Positions 24,536-32,283 of a DNA stretch of 64,000 nt are shown here, in pieces. A model generated the notes under the pieces. It had not been told where the DNA came from. It searched no databases and saw only the letters and a program-made list of their open reading frames with translations. The translations under genes were made by a program, and so were the position numbers. The DNA lies in contig NZ_CAITNG010000039.1 in assembly GCF_903893715.1 (NCBI RefSeq), positions 33,532-97,531 on the forward strand, read 5' to 3'. Source of the DNA: an uncultured Mucilaginibacter sp. (GTDB lineage: Bacteria > Bacteroidota > Bacteroidia > Sphingobacteriales > Sphingobacteriaceae). The stretch's first letter is position 1. Every line of letters starts with the position of its first letter.

Positions 24536-25774
24536 TATATTATAAAATAGGTGGTGTAATTCCACAAACTTAAACTCATCTGATGGCAAAACATGATGGG
24601 ACAGGAAATGACTGGCAGAAATTTTTTGAAAGCCTTTACGATAAGATGGATGTGCATTGATGGCAGTATCCGCTTCTGTTAATACGTTAGTCAGGCTTTT
24701 GTTTTTTACAAAAGTAATCATGATGCCGTAGTTCTCCCGCCAGGTTAGGTAGCCTAATAACTGATCAATAGTTTCTCCGTATAATTTCTGCCCGCCCCAT
24801 ATTTTGCATTCGCACACCAGGATATTCCCTTTGGCAATATTTAGATAAATATCAGATTTGCCTTTGGCGTTAAACGTCTCACCTGTTGCTTTACCTTGAA
24901 AGACGGTGTTCAGTCCGACCAGTAAGATATTACGAAAATCATTTTCACCGCTATTCTCAAACGATGCGGGCGTTTTCTCAAACTGGCTTCCCTGGTTGTC
25001 GAGGATGTGTATAATGGCCAGTACATCCTCTCTTTTTATGCTATAATTTTCGGGCTGGGTGGGGTTCGGTTTTACTTTCTGCACGAGGGGTTGCGTATCC
25101 AATTGAATACGTTTAACAACGTCGTCGTCTTTCTTTTTTATCGGGATGCCTATTTGTTTAAACAGCGAATTATATTTTTCTTTATCGGCCGTTAACTTGG
25201 TTTTTCGGCCCTCTATTAACGCCTTGATTTTCTGCAATAACATCGCATTTTCAGTTGTAACTTCAGTTTCAATGATATGGATGTGATTGTAAACATATTG
25301 CTTTAACCTTTGCACCTCGTTAATAACCCAAGTGTCGTCCCGGTTAAAGGCATATCCTTTTATGTCGATAGTAAACTCAGCGGTATTTCGTTTCCAATTT
25401 ACTGCTTTTGTACTTCCACCCAATGAAAACGTTGATGGCCGCATATTTAACAAAGCAGAAAGATGGGCATTATGCACTATAGGAATGGTAACATGGATCG
25501 ATTCATATTCGTAAGGCAGGTCACCTTCATCCCGGTAAGAGTCTTCGCGCTGGTCAGCCCGTATAATCCTTACCTCATTTTTTTGTTCAAGTGTTTCAGT
25601 TCTTTCCAGATCTATTTTTACGGGATCGTAGTGTTTATTTGAATAGTAGTAATCCGCTAATTCTTCTGTAGTCGTTCCGATAATGGTGGAATCAGGCTCT
25701 TTTAAAATTTGAAGCTTTATGTCTTCAAGAATCTTATTGTATGCATCGGAAAATGATGCTCTTATTGTATACAT
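24533..25774 (-). CDS. PD-(D/E)XK nuclease-domain protein following a Fic gene
   Basis: A 413-aa protein. I chose the ATG at 25772-25774; an upstream in-frame ATG (25876) would overlap the Fic gene and include the operator. The C-terminal domain has the restriction-fold signature: Asp308 (GKSDIYLNIAKG), then Glu322 and Lys324 in NILVCECKIWGG, followed by a helix with GETIDQLLGYLTW. The N-terminal 250 residues are of unknown fold and could recognise DNA or sense a signal. It is probably controlled with the Fic gene, since both have the same 39-nt repeat upstream. Likely a defence or toxin-like effector; no name is known to me. Confidence 0.65.
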   Translation of the reverse strand: MYTIRASFSDAYNKILEDIKLQILKEPDSTIIGTTTEELADYYYSNKHYDPVKIDLERTETLEQKNEVRIIRADQREDSYRDEGDLPYEYESIHVTIPIVHNAHLSALLNMRPSTFSLGGSTKAVNWKRNTAEFTIDIKGYAFNRDDTWVINEVQRLKQYVYNHIHIIETEVTTENAMLLQKIKALIEGRKTKLTADKEKYNSLFKQIGIPIKKKDDDVVKRIQLDTQPLVQKVKPNPTQPENYSIKREDVLAIIHILDNQGSQFEKTPASFENSGENDFRNILLVGLNTVFQGKATGETFNAKGKSDIYLNIAKGNILVCECKIWGGQKLYGETIDQLLGYLTWRENYGIMITFVKNKSLTNVLTEADTAINAHPSYRKGFQKISASHFLSHHVLPSDEFKFVELHHLFYNI

Positions 25775-25785
25775 ATCATAGTCAA

Positions 25786-25824
25786 ATGAGCCGGTATGAG
25801 CCGATAATACCCGATAATGAGCTA
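25786..25824 (-). repeat. Iterated operator, copy 2 (before nuclease gene)
   Basis: A 39-nt block, 34 of 39 positions identical to the copy at 26904-26942. It contains CCGAT-type units repeated about every 10-11 bp (ATGAGCCGGT, ATGAGCCGATA, ATACCCGATA, ATGAGC). It fills most of the Fic-nuclease spacer and overlaps the likely -7 region of the nuclease gene. Confidence 0.75.
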
Positions 25825-25829
25825 ATAGT

Positions 25830-26873
25830 TTATAAAATGTTATAATTAGTTCCAGGCCCTGCACCCTGTTTTTCAATCAATTTCTTTTCAACTAACTCAG
25901 CCAATATTCGTTTCATGGTTGGGCTGGAAATATCCAGTTTCTTAGCGATCTCGCTCGATTTAATGCCGGGATTACTTTCAATAATAACCAATACGGCTGC
26001 GTCTCTTTTGGTAATGCTTTTTCCCACCCCATGAGTGCTTAATTTGGTCAACAAGGAAGTCTGTATGTTTTTTAAGGAATTCAGGAAAAATAGTACCCAA
26101 GGCGTTATATCTTCGCCGGGCCGTTGTGCCTGGCAGCTTCTAAGTACACGGTAATATTCTGTTTTTTGGCTTTCGATCTCGTGTTCTAAACTTACATATT
26201 GAATCCACTCGTAGCCATATTTACGCAATAACAATGTTGCCAATAACCGGCTTAAACGCCCGTTGCCATCCTGGAAGGGATGTATCGTTACAAACTCGTA
26301 GCTGAATAAAGCGCATTTAATTAATGGATGCGCAGTATTATCTTTATCATGCCATTCCACTAATGCACGCATTGCTTCCTCTGTGGCAAAGCCGGGTTCC
26401 GCAGTTTGGAAAATGATTTGCGTTGTTCCATCCGGCATGTTGGCTTGAACCGCATTGCTGGCTTGCTTGTAATCCCCTTTATGCCATTGATCTTTTTCAC
26501 TATACCGCATCAATTGATTGTGCAGGTTTTTCAATCCATTTTCTGAAATCTGAATGTCGCTATAATGTTCACCGATTAAATCCAGCACTTCAAAATAACC
26601 CACTACTTCCTGCTGGTCTCTTTCCTGTAGTTTTGATATATCGATATTTTTTAAAAGCACGTCAACCTCAGCATCGCTTAGTTTAGAGCCTTCGATCCTT
26701 GTTGATGCACCCACACTTCTTACCGTTGCGATAGACTTTAATTCTTTTAAACTTTGGCCCTCCCTACGCTCTATGGCAGTCCAGGCTGCATCGAACCGGT
26801 CAATTTCGCTTAATAGGGTGATTAATTCCCAATTTAAATCAAGGTTTAAAGTATGGACGCTTACGTTACTCAT
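25830..26873 (-). CDS. Fic family protein (class II) with C-terminal winged helix
   Basis: A 347-aa Fic AMP-transferase. The catalytic motif HPFQDGNGR is at 198-206 with catalytic His198. The inhibitory motif (S/T)xxxE(G/N) is at Ser57-Glu61-Gly62 (STRIEG), N-terminal to the core, defining class II auto-inhibited Fic proteins. Residues about 285-347 form a winged helix (KSSEIAKKLDISSPTMKRIL), giving a DNA-binding end. The family modifies target proteins by AMPylation or related NMP transfer. Together with the repeat operator before it, the winged helix suggests autoregulation. The downstream nuclease gene follows after 55 bp. Confidence 0.9.
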   Translation of the reverse strand: MSNVSVHTLNLDLNWELITLLSEIDRFDAAWTAIERREGQSLKELKSIATVRSVGASTRIEGSKLSDAEVDVLLKNIDISKLQERDQQEVVGYFEVLDLIGEHYSDIQISENGLKNLHNQLMRYSEKDQWHKGDYKQASNAVQANMPDGTTQIIFQTAEPGFATEEAMRALVEWHDKDNTAHPLIKCALFSYEFVTIHPFQDGNGRLSRLLATLLLRKYGYEWIQYVSLEHEIESQKTEYYRVLRSCQAQRPGEDITPWVLFFLNSLKNIQTSLLTKLSTHGVGKSITKRDAAVLVIIESNPGIKSSEIAKKLDISSPTMKRILAELVEKKLIEKQGAGPGTNYNIL

Positions 26874-26877
26874 GAAT

Positions 26878-26942
26878 CAAAGGTACAAAATAACTAAAAC
26901 AAAATGATCCGATATGAGCCGATAATATCCGATAATGAGCCG
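26878..26942 (-). promoter_or_regulatory. Fic promoter with iterated operator, copy 1
   Basis: Consensus -7 element TACCTTTG on the transcribed strand (26878-26885) lies only 4 nt before the ATG, implying a leaderless or very short-leader mRNA. The 39-nt iterated block at 26904-26942 begins 18 bp further upstream, covering the -33 region. It is nearly identical to the block before the nuclease gene. Confidence 0.65.
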
Positions 26943-27045
26943 TTACAATAAAGGATTTTAATAGCAGGTCCGGTTTCACAATCAGTCATGAACTTGGTCA
27001 TTACAAATTGACGCAGTCGCAATATTCGATTAGAGATTCTTAATG

Positions 27046-27079
27046 TTAATCCTAAGAAAAATATACCATTTAGGATTAA
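27046..27079. repeat. Perfect 10-bp inverted repeat
   Basis: TTAATCCTAA and TTAGGATTAA are separated by 14 nt in the gap downstream of the gene at 27121-27561. With no T-tract it is not a typical terminator; it could be an operator or an old recombination end. Confidence 0.55.
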
Positions 27080-27120
27080 AAGTTCGCAGCTTTCGAATCG
27101 GCGTTTACAAGAAGATTCGA

Positions 27121-27561
27121 CTAAAGTTTTTCTATAGTTTTTTGCTCCTCGTCAGAAAACCTAACGTGTTTCGACAAATCTTTCACCATATTCCTGGCGA
27201 AAACAGCACCGGGTGATCCACTTTTCATTACGTCATCATCGCCTAAGGCAACCTGCTCCCCGTAGATTGCTTTCTTTAAATCCCTCCGGTGATTAACTTC
27301 TTCCATTTTACCCTTCAATTTTTCAACCAGAGTAAAGTCAGGTTCGCCATTTTGTACCAGGTCAGCAAAATCTTTATAAGGCGCAAGGCTTACATTGATT
27401 ACCTTTTGCATTACTTCTCCCCATTGCAGTACTTCCCGAACAGAAAACTCCTTATTGTTTTGCGACTGCATTTCCATCACCATCGCCAGGAACATTTCCG
27501 GTGTTCCGTTCCAACCGGGTTTAAACTTGAATAGCTTCTGAAAAAATGAAAATAATCCCAT
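27121..27561 (-). CDS. Unknown 146-aa soluble protein
   Basis: Not recognised. The protein begins MGLFSFFQKLFKFKPGWNGT, an amphipathic basic start, and is then mostly helical and charged (FLAMVMEMQSQNNKEFSVRE; KLKGKMEEVNHRRDLKKAIY). It has no signal peptide, membrane segment or catalytic motif. It stands alone on the minus strand between the Fic unit and the ssb region. Length and codon pattern support a real gene; the function is unknown. Confidence 0.6.
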   Translation of the reverse strand: MGLFSFFQKLFKFKPGWNGTPEMFLAMVMEMQSQNNKEFSVREVLQWGEVMQKVINVSLAPYKDFADLVQNGEPDFTLVEKLKGKMEEVNHRRDLKKAIYGEQVALGDDDVMKSGSPGAVFARNMVKDLSKHVRFSDEEQKTIEKL

Positions 27562-27910
27562 CTCTTTTTATTTAAGGTAATTATCCTTTGTTATGTAAAT
27601 ATAAGTATTGCAAGTATTGTTTGCTCCCTGTCAACTTCACTTTCCCAAAACAACTATGGCACCCCCTTCGGGCCGGGCTATTCGCTGTATCTGCTTCGCA
27701 GGATGCCGCTGCTATCCCTGTTGCAATTAATGCAAAAGCACTTTTGCTTTGCGCAAGAGCTTTTGCAACGGGTTAAATATAAAAAAACGGCAACATGGAC
27801 AGCATTTGTTGACCACGCTCCATTTCATTCGCCGGGTCAAGCTGCATTTGCCACATCACCGTATTTTATGAATTATAAGTTTGAATATAAAGTGCGATAA
27901 ATGTTGCGGG
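27562..27910. other. Noncoding region with dense inverted repeats
   Basis: No convincing gene in 349 bp; weak plus-strand ORFs here lack homology-like composition. Between 27720 and 27769 several inverted repeats are nested: GCAAAAG/CTTTTGC with a 2-nt loop (27732-27747) inside GTTGCA/TGCAAC (27720-27725, 27764-27769). The rest resembles low-information spacer. Confidence 0.5.
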
Positions 27911-28096
27911 TTACTTCCTGCTATTCTTTTTGAGATAGGATTCCACATCCTTTGGGGAGTTGCCCACCGCATTAACAGCCGCTTTCAATTTAGCTTTGGT
28001 GACATCAAACTTATCAGCCCAGGCCCTTAAATCCTTGTCGTCGTTCATATTGATTACTTCAGTAATACCGCTGCCGATTGTTTGAGTACGTTCCAT
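27911..28096 (-). CDS. DUF3606 family small protein
   Basis: A 61-aa protein using the ATG at 28096; an upstream in-frame ATG at 28174 adds a hydrophobic stretch foreign to the family. The DUF3606 core is visible: MNDDKDLRAWADKFDVTKAK then LKAAVNAVGNSPKDVESYLKK. Family members are small helical proteins of unknown role, common in Bacteroidota and Proteobacteria, often on plasmids or near stress genes. Confidence 0.75.
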   Translation of the reverse strand: MERTQTIGSGITEVINMNDDKDLRAWADKFDVTKAKLKAAVNAVGNSPKDVESYLKKNSRK

Positions 28097-28334
28097 AATC
28101 CTAAATCTAATAACCGTGTTTTCGTAAAAATGGAACATTCCCCAACCGCCAGCCTGCCATATTAATTGGTTCAATTTACAAATATCCGCGTGAATAAAAT
28201 CTCATTTATTTCTTCCGGCAAAGGTGAGTTTTCTTAACTGACAGAGGTCCTTATCGCCTTTGGCTCCAATGGCATTTTATTATTTAATCAATGAATATTT
28301 TTAGTCGAAACGGGTAAAAAGCGCAGCTAAAATC

Positions 28335-28448
28335 AAGCCCGGAAATGTCGTTGGGTTCGCAAAAGACTTCGGCATAATGAAAAGCTCGTATCCTCGCTTT
28401 TCACCCTTCGGGACTTATTCCGATTCCTTTTGCCCGGCTGCCGGGCTT
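28335..28448. repeat. Nested inverted repeats upstream of ssb
   Basis: The 459-bp gap 28097-28555 holds no gene. It contains AAGCCCGG (28335-28342) paired with CCGGGCTT (28441-28448), enclosing TGAAAAGC/GCTTTTCA (28378-28385, 28396-28403), and a 7-bp stem GCCCGGC/GCCGGGC with a single-base loop (28432-28446). Such structure just before ssb could be a transfer or single-strand origin, or a regulatory leader. Confidence 0.5.
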
Positions 28449-28555
28449 TAAGATTTGCTTTCTTTTTTCCCTTTTTCTTTTAAAAATAATCAATCAGGGC
28501 AAGGCGGCGAAAGGAAAAGCAAACAAATAATTATTCATTAAAAATTTTAAAAATT

Positions 28556-28954
28556 ATGTTATTCACAGGAAGACTAACCGCAAAAGCAGAAGTTAAAGCG
28601 GTAAAAGGGGACAAACAGGTAATCAATTTTACCGTAGCCATTAACCAAAAATGGAAAAACAAAGCGGGAGAAAAAAAGGAAAAAACCGCATTCGTTGACT
28701 GCGCTTACTGGCGCAATTCAGGTATTGCCGAATACCTCACCAAAGGCGCGGTAGTGGAAATTTCTGGATGGATGGAAGCGCAGGGCTACCAAAGCAAAAG
28801 CGATGGTATCAAAGCAAGGCTGAATTGTACTTGCGATACTATAAAGCTTTTTTCCCTGACCGCTAAAAGCGAAAAGGCAACAGATACCAAAACCAAAAAA
28901 AAGGTAACAGCAGGCGCAGGCAACCAGCCCGATGAAGACGACCTCCCATTTTAA
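28556..28954 (+). CDS. ssb: Single-stranded DNA-binding protein
   Basis: A 132-aa OB-fold protein. The N-terminal strand MLFTGRLTAKAEVKAVKGDK, the central ADAxW-like FVDCAYWRNSGIAEYLTKGA and the EISGWMEAQGY strand fit Ssb. The C-terminus ends in the acidic tip DEDDLPF that recruits partner enzymes. Position at the head of a DUF932/PRTRC block suggests this is the accessory Ssb of a plasmid or ICE, not the chromosomal copy. Confidence 0.93.
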   Translation: MLFTGRLTAKAEVKAVKGDKQVINFTVAINQKWKNKAGEKKEKTAFVDCAYWRNSGIAEYLTKGAVVEISGWMEAQGYQSKSDGIKARLNCTCDTIKLFSLTAKSEKATDTKTKKKVTAGAGNQPDEDDLPF

Positions 28955-28994
28955 TTCCAACCATCCAAATTTTTAACCATCAAATTTTAATAAC

Positions 28995-30062
28995 ATGGCA
29001 CACGACTTAAATTTCAACAACGCAACTCAATCATACAGTTTTTTCAGCGTAAAAGAAAAAGCATGGCACGGGTTAGGCAAAATAGTAGAGCAATACCCAA
29101 CAAGCGCAGAGGCGATAAAATTCGCAGGGCTTGACTACACCGTAGAAAAACGCCCTTTATTTACCTATGACAGCGAGAACCATACAGGCGACCCTGAAAC
29201 GGATTTATTGATACCCGAAATCGAAGTGCCTAACTACTTCGCTACCATCCGCACCGATACCGAACAGGTGTTAGGGGTAGTCGGCAAAGACTACGAAATC
29301 GTACAGAACATCAACGCATTTGAATTTTTCGATGCTATCGTAGGTGGCGGGGATGGTATCCTATACGAAACCGCAGGGGCTTTAGGCAAAGGCGAGCGCA
29401 TTTTTATTACCGCCAAACTGCCCGGCTACATCCGTGTAGGCAAAGACGATTTTATCGAACAATATTTAATGCTCACCACTTCGCACGATGGTTTCGGCAG
29501 TATCACCGCAGCATTTACCCCCGTGCGTGTGGTTTGTCGCAACACGCTAAATGCAGCTATGCGCAATCATAGCAATGCCATTAAAATACGCCATACCGCC
29601 TCGGCAAACGACCGCCTTAAACAAGCCCATACCCTAATAGGTATCAGCTCCAATCTTGGCGCAGAACTACAAGGCATATTTAACCAATGGTCACAGGTAC
29701 GCATTACCGACAAAGAGATCAAAAAGCTGATACAAATTGCAATGGCTCCTAACAGCGAAGTACTAAAAAACCTTGAAGCTGGCAAAGACGATGAACTGTC
29801 AACTACCTATACCAACATGGTAGATAAAGTGTACGAGTACGCTTTAAGCAGTCCGAGCCAACAAATGGAAACCACCGCAGGAACTGTATTTGGCGCATAC
29901 AATGCCGTAACTGGCTACTTTCAAAATGTACGCAATTACAAGGACGATGAAGCCAAATTCAAATCCATCATCGAGGGTACAGCCAAACAAAGGGCACAGA
30001 CCGCCTTCGACCTCTGCCGTAATTTTTCAGCCATTGGCGCAAACGCATTAATCCTTAACTAA
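28995..30062 (+). CDS. DUF932 family plasmid/phage-like protein
   Basis: A 355-aa protein of the DUF932 (TIGR03299-like) family: FFSVKEKAWHGLGKIVEQYP near the N-terminus, VVGKDYEIVQNINAFEFFDAI, then LMLTTSHDGFGSITAAFTPV with VRVVCRNTLNAAM. Members sit next to ssb on plasmids, phages and integrative elements. The function is not established; a role in DNA metabolism of the element is usually assumed. It follows ssb by 40 bp on the same strand. Confidence 0.9.
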   Translation: MAHDLNFNNATQSYSFFSVKEKAWHGLGKIVEQYPTSAEAIKFAGLDYTVEKRPLFTYDSENHTGDPETDLLIPEIEVPNYFATIRTDTEQVLGVVGKDYEIVQNINAFEFFDAIVGGGDGILYETAGALGKGERIFITAKLPGYIRVGKDDFIEQYLMLTTSHDGFGSITAAFTPVRVVCRNTLNAAMRNHSNAIKIRHTASANDRLKQAHTLIGISSNLGAELQGIFNQWSQVRITDKEIKKLIQIAMAPNSEVLKNLEAGKDDELSTTYTNMVDKVYEYALSSPSQQMETTAGTVFGAYNAVTGYFQNVRNYKDDEAKFKSIIEGTAKQRAQTAFDLCRNFSAIGANALILN

Positions 30063-30069
30063 CCAAAAT

Positions 30070-30085
30070 GGGGGAGCAATCCCCC
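30070..30085 (+). repeat. Intercistronic hairpin with GCAA tetraloop
   Basis: GGGGGA/TCCCCC closes a GCAA (GNRA-type) tetraloop just after the DUF932 stop. No T-tract follows, so it may stabilise the upstream mRNA end or attenuate transcription instead of terminating it. Confidence 0.55.
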
Positions 30086-30104
30086 TTATTAAAACTTAGG
30101 AAAC

Positions 30105-30620
30105 ATGACACGTTCAAATCTTTATATCACACTCAGCAACGGCGATGCAATAACCTGCGTTGCCGACAGCAGCAGCGCACCCGAACAGGGTTATATCGTT
30201 GAAAACTTAATCATCCCGCTTTTATCATTTTCCAATGCTGAACATGAACTGGCTTTGCTCAAAGAACATTGCACCATGAACGACCAACGGATAAATGCCG
30301 ACTACCGCTATGAAATCGACCTGCAAAAGGAAACGGTAGCATTTTACGATGAACTGTATTTTTTTAAAATAGGTGTCTTTCGCAAAGGGGAAAACCTTAC
30401 CCGCAGGTATATCGCATACCTTGAAAAAATCCAAAATCAAATCGTAAAGGATATGTTCAAAGGCTATTCCAACAAGGCGCTCATTCAAAGGGCAAACAGC
30501 CTGCCCGACTTTAAATGGGATGACGAGGGCGTAGAGTTACGACAAAGAAGCCTGCTATCCAACGGCGCATTCATTTATACCATGCGGGGCAATTCTTTAA
30601 TCATTCTTAAAGACAACTAA
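30105..30620 (+). CDS. Unknown 171-aa protein of the ssb/PRTRC block
   Basis: Not recognised. The protein starts MTRSNLYITLSNGDAITCVA and has a mixed alpha/beta composition, with no signal peptide or known catalytic motif. It lies in a same-strand run with DUF932 and the next gene (11 bp gap), so it belongs to the maintenance block of the element. Confidence 0.65.
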   Translation: MTRSNLYITLSNGDAITCVADSSSAPEQGYIVENLIIPLLSFSNAEHELALLKEHCTMNDQRINADYRYEIDLQKETVAFYDELYFFKIGVFRKGENLTRRYIAYLEKIQNQIVKDMFKGYSNKALIQRANSLPDFKWDDEGVELRQRSLLSNGAFIYTMRGNSLIILKDN

Positions 30621-30631
30621 AATCCGAAGCC

Positions 30632-31303
30632 ATGAAACAAATAACATTGAAACTATACAGCTTTAACGAACTGGACAAGGAAGCCAAAAGTAAAGCACTA
30701 ACCACCCATCGCGATTTGAATGTAAACTTTGATTGGTGGGATGATGAATTTGAGGATTTTATTGAACTGTGTTCCCGTATAGGCATTGCCGTTATCAAAG
30801 ATAAAATCAAATTCAGGGGCTTTTATTCACAGGGGGACGGTAGCGGGTTTTCGGCTAAAGTGGATATACTTAAACTGATAACCGCCATAGAAAACCAGTC
30901 CTGGAAAGATTATGCTCCCCTACAGGAATTTACATTTACCGCCCCCGACATTGACCGCAAGGTATTACCGCTATTGGCAAAGGATATATTACCCAATGAA
31001 CCGCAGATTATCAGCAGGTCACAGCAATACGGCGTAGTCGTAGACTTGGGTATCTACGTGGTTAATGAGGATGGCAGGGAACACGATAACGTTTTTGAGG
31101 AACTGGATAAACTCGAAGAATGGCTACGTAAAATTGCCGAAACTCTTAATCACTACCTATACAAAACCCTTGAAAATCAATACGATTTTCTATGCAGTGA
31201 CACCGCCATAAAGGAAAGCATTCTAAACATGGAATACCTCTTTACCGCAGATGGCAGGTCTGCGAACCATCTGGAGCAATTAACAAAAAGAAAAACACAT
31301 TAA
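30632..31303 (+). CDS. Unknown 223-aa protein, acidic, of the ssb/PRTRC block
   Basis: Not named. It starts MKQITLKLYSFNELDKEAKS with an aromatic-acidic WWDDEFEDFIELC segment. This arrangement is familiar from plasmid- and phage-borne hypothetical proteins that follow DUF932 genes, some loosely annotated as antitoxin-like. It contains no visible DNA-binding or catalytic motif. It precedes the PRTRC E gene by 11 bp. Confidence 0.65.
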   Translation: MKQITLKLYSFNELDKEAKSKALTTHRDLNVNFDWWDDEFEDFIELCSRIGIAVIKDKIKFRGFYSQGDGSGFSAKVDILKLITAIENQSWKDYAPLQEFTFTAPDIDRKVLPLLAKDILPNEPQIISRSQQYGVVVDLGIYVVNEDGREHDNVFEELDKLEEWLRKIAETLNHYLYKTLENQYDFLCSDTAIKESILNMEYLFTADGRSANHLEQLTKRKTH

Positions 31304-31314
31304 TCTTAAAAATC

Positions 31315-31869
31315 ATGACCACTAACTTTTTTCAAAATATAGCAAACCTTAACGTTCCCGGCATTTGGAGAATAGGGATTAGCACAGACGAAAACGGCAA
31401 CGTCAAAATAACAGGCTTGTTTAACATCCATAACAACGGCACACAAGCTGCCAAAGTCGTACCGCCCTTTATTATCAGCGGGACAGCTGAGGAAATGGAT
31501 AATTGCTTTTTTGACACCATCACCAAACCCGTACAGGAAACAGCCGGGGTTTTTCATAACATGGAAGATTACCGTAAGGGATTGGATAAGGCAAAAAACT
31601 TATCCAAAGCATCCACCACCAAACAAACAGCCACCACGAGCGGAAAAAGCCCCGATTATGAAATGCCCGACCCGAAAGCTGAAAAGAAAAAGGCATACGA
31701 TGCGACCCTGAAAACCATAGGCGAGTTACAGGCAGATTGTAAATACGAAGAAGCCATAGAACTTTTACCAACCGCTGAGGATTACCCCGAAAAGGAAACG
31801 GAACTCAAAAACCTACGAACCGAACTCAACCGCAAAAAGGAACAGTTAGCCCAAATCAAATTATTCTAA
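31315..31869 (+). CDS. PRTRC system protein E
   Basis: A 184-aa protein, first gene of a PRTRC (ParB-related, ThiF-related) cassette. The N-terminal domain TTNFFQNIANLNVPGIWRIG with ENGNVKITGLFNI is typical of PRTRC-E; the C-terminal part is lysine/glutamate-rich and helical (KAEKKKAYDATLKTIGELQ). Its role in the cassette is unknown. The order E, C, large ORF, B, ThiF matches PRTRC clusters from other bacteria. Confidence 0.8.
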   Translation: MTTNFFQNIANLNVPGIWRIGISTDENGNVKITGLFNIHNNGTQAAKVVPPFIISGTAEEMDNCFFDTITKPVQETAGVFHNMEDYRKGLDKAKNLSKASTTKQTATTSGKSPDYEMPDPKAEKKKAYDATLKTIGELQADCKYEEAIELLPTAEDYPEKETELKNLRTELNRKKEQLAQIKLF

Positions 31870-31888
31870 CCTCTAAAACGACAAGATT

Positions 31889-32104
31889 ATGTTTAGCGAC
31901 TTATTACCACGGGTTTTTATCCATAAGGAGAACGGGCAGGAAATCACCCTGACCGACCCCGATATAAACCTTAGCCCCGAGGAGGTATGCGATTTTTACA
32001 GCACCCTCTATGCCATACTCACCACCGCCAAAATAGTCGGGCCTGAGTTTAAGAGCGACAAAGCCGAATACCAGTTTGTCACCACTTTAGGAACAAAAGG
32101 ATAA
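31889..32104 (+). CDS. PRTRC system protein C, ubiquitin-like
   Basis: A 71-aa protein: LPRVFIHKENGQEITLTDPD then INLSPEEVCDFYSTLYAILTT, the PRTRC-C signature with a predicted beta-grasp (ubiquitin-like) fold. The C-terminus ends TTLGTKG; a terminal glycine would allow activation by the downstream ThiF protein without processing. Known family inference: it is the modifier of the cassette. Confidence 0.85.
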   Translation: MFSDLLPRVFIHKENGQEITLTDPDINLSPEEVCDFYSTLYAILTTAKIVGPEFKSDKAEYQFVTTLGTKG

Positions 32105-32106
32105 CC

Positions 32107-32283
32107 ATGAAAGACACATCAAAGGCAGGCTTTATCAGCCTGCCTAAATCAAAAAGACAATGCAAACTATACCATCAATTAGGAAAATTCGCAGAAAGCC
32201 TCAACCAGTTGCCCGACACGCAGGCGGTACTAAAGGACAGGGCAAAATCAGCCCCCTTGCCTCATGTACCAATGGTTTTTTAA
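32107..32283 (+). CDS. Possible 58-aa ORF overlapping the next gene
   Basis: ATG at 32107 (preceded by AAAAGGATAACC) to TAA at 32281. The middle of the product (KLYHQLGKFAESLNQLPDTQ) looks more protein-like than the overlapping frame of the following ORF. Its 5' part includes a perfect 9-bp hairpin (32123-32145, AGGCAGGCT/AGCCTGCCT, 5-nt loop), which could instead be an intercistronic structure. One of the two overlapping starts is probably wrong. Confidence 0.4.
   Translation: MKDTSKAGFISLPKSKRQCKLYHQLGKFAESLNQLPDTQAVLKDRAKSAPLPHVPMVF

Noticed and set aside
25775..25876. Upstream ATG of the PD-(D/E)XK gene
   Set aside because: Would overlap the Fic gene by 47 bp and translate the operator repeat; the ATG at 25774 is more likely.
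27588..27900. Two short plus-strand ORFs (62 and 65 aa)
   Set aside because: Overlap each other and the dense inverted repeats; no start context or family features.
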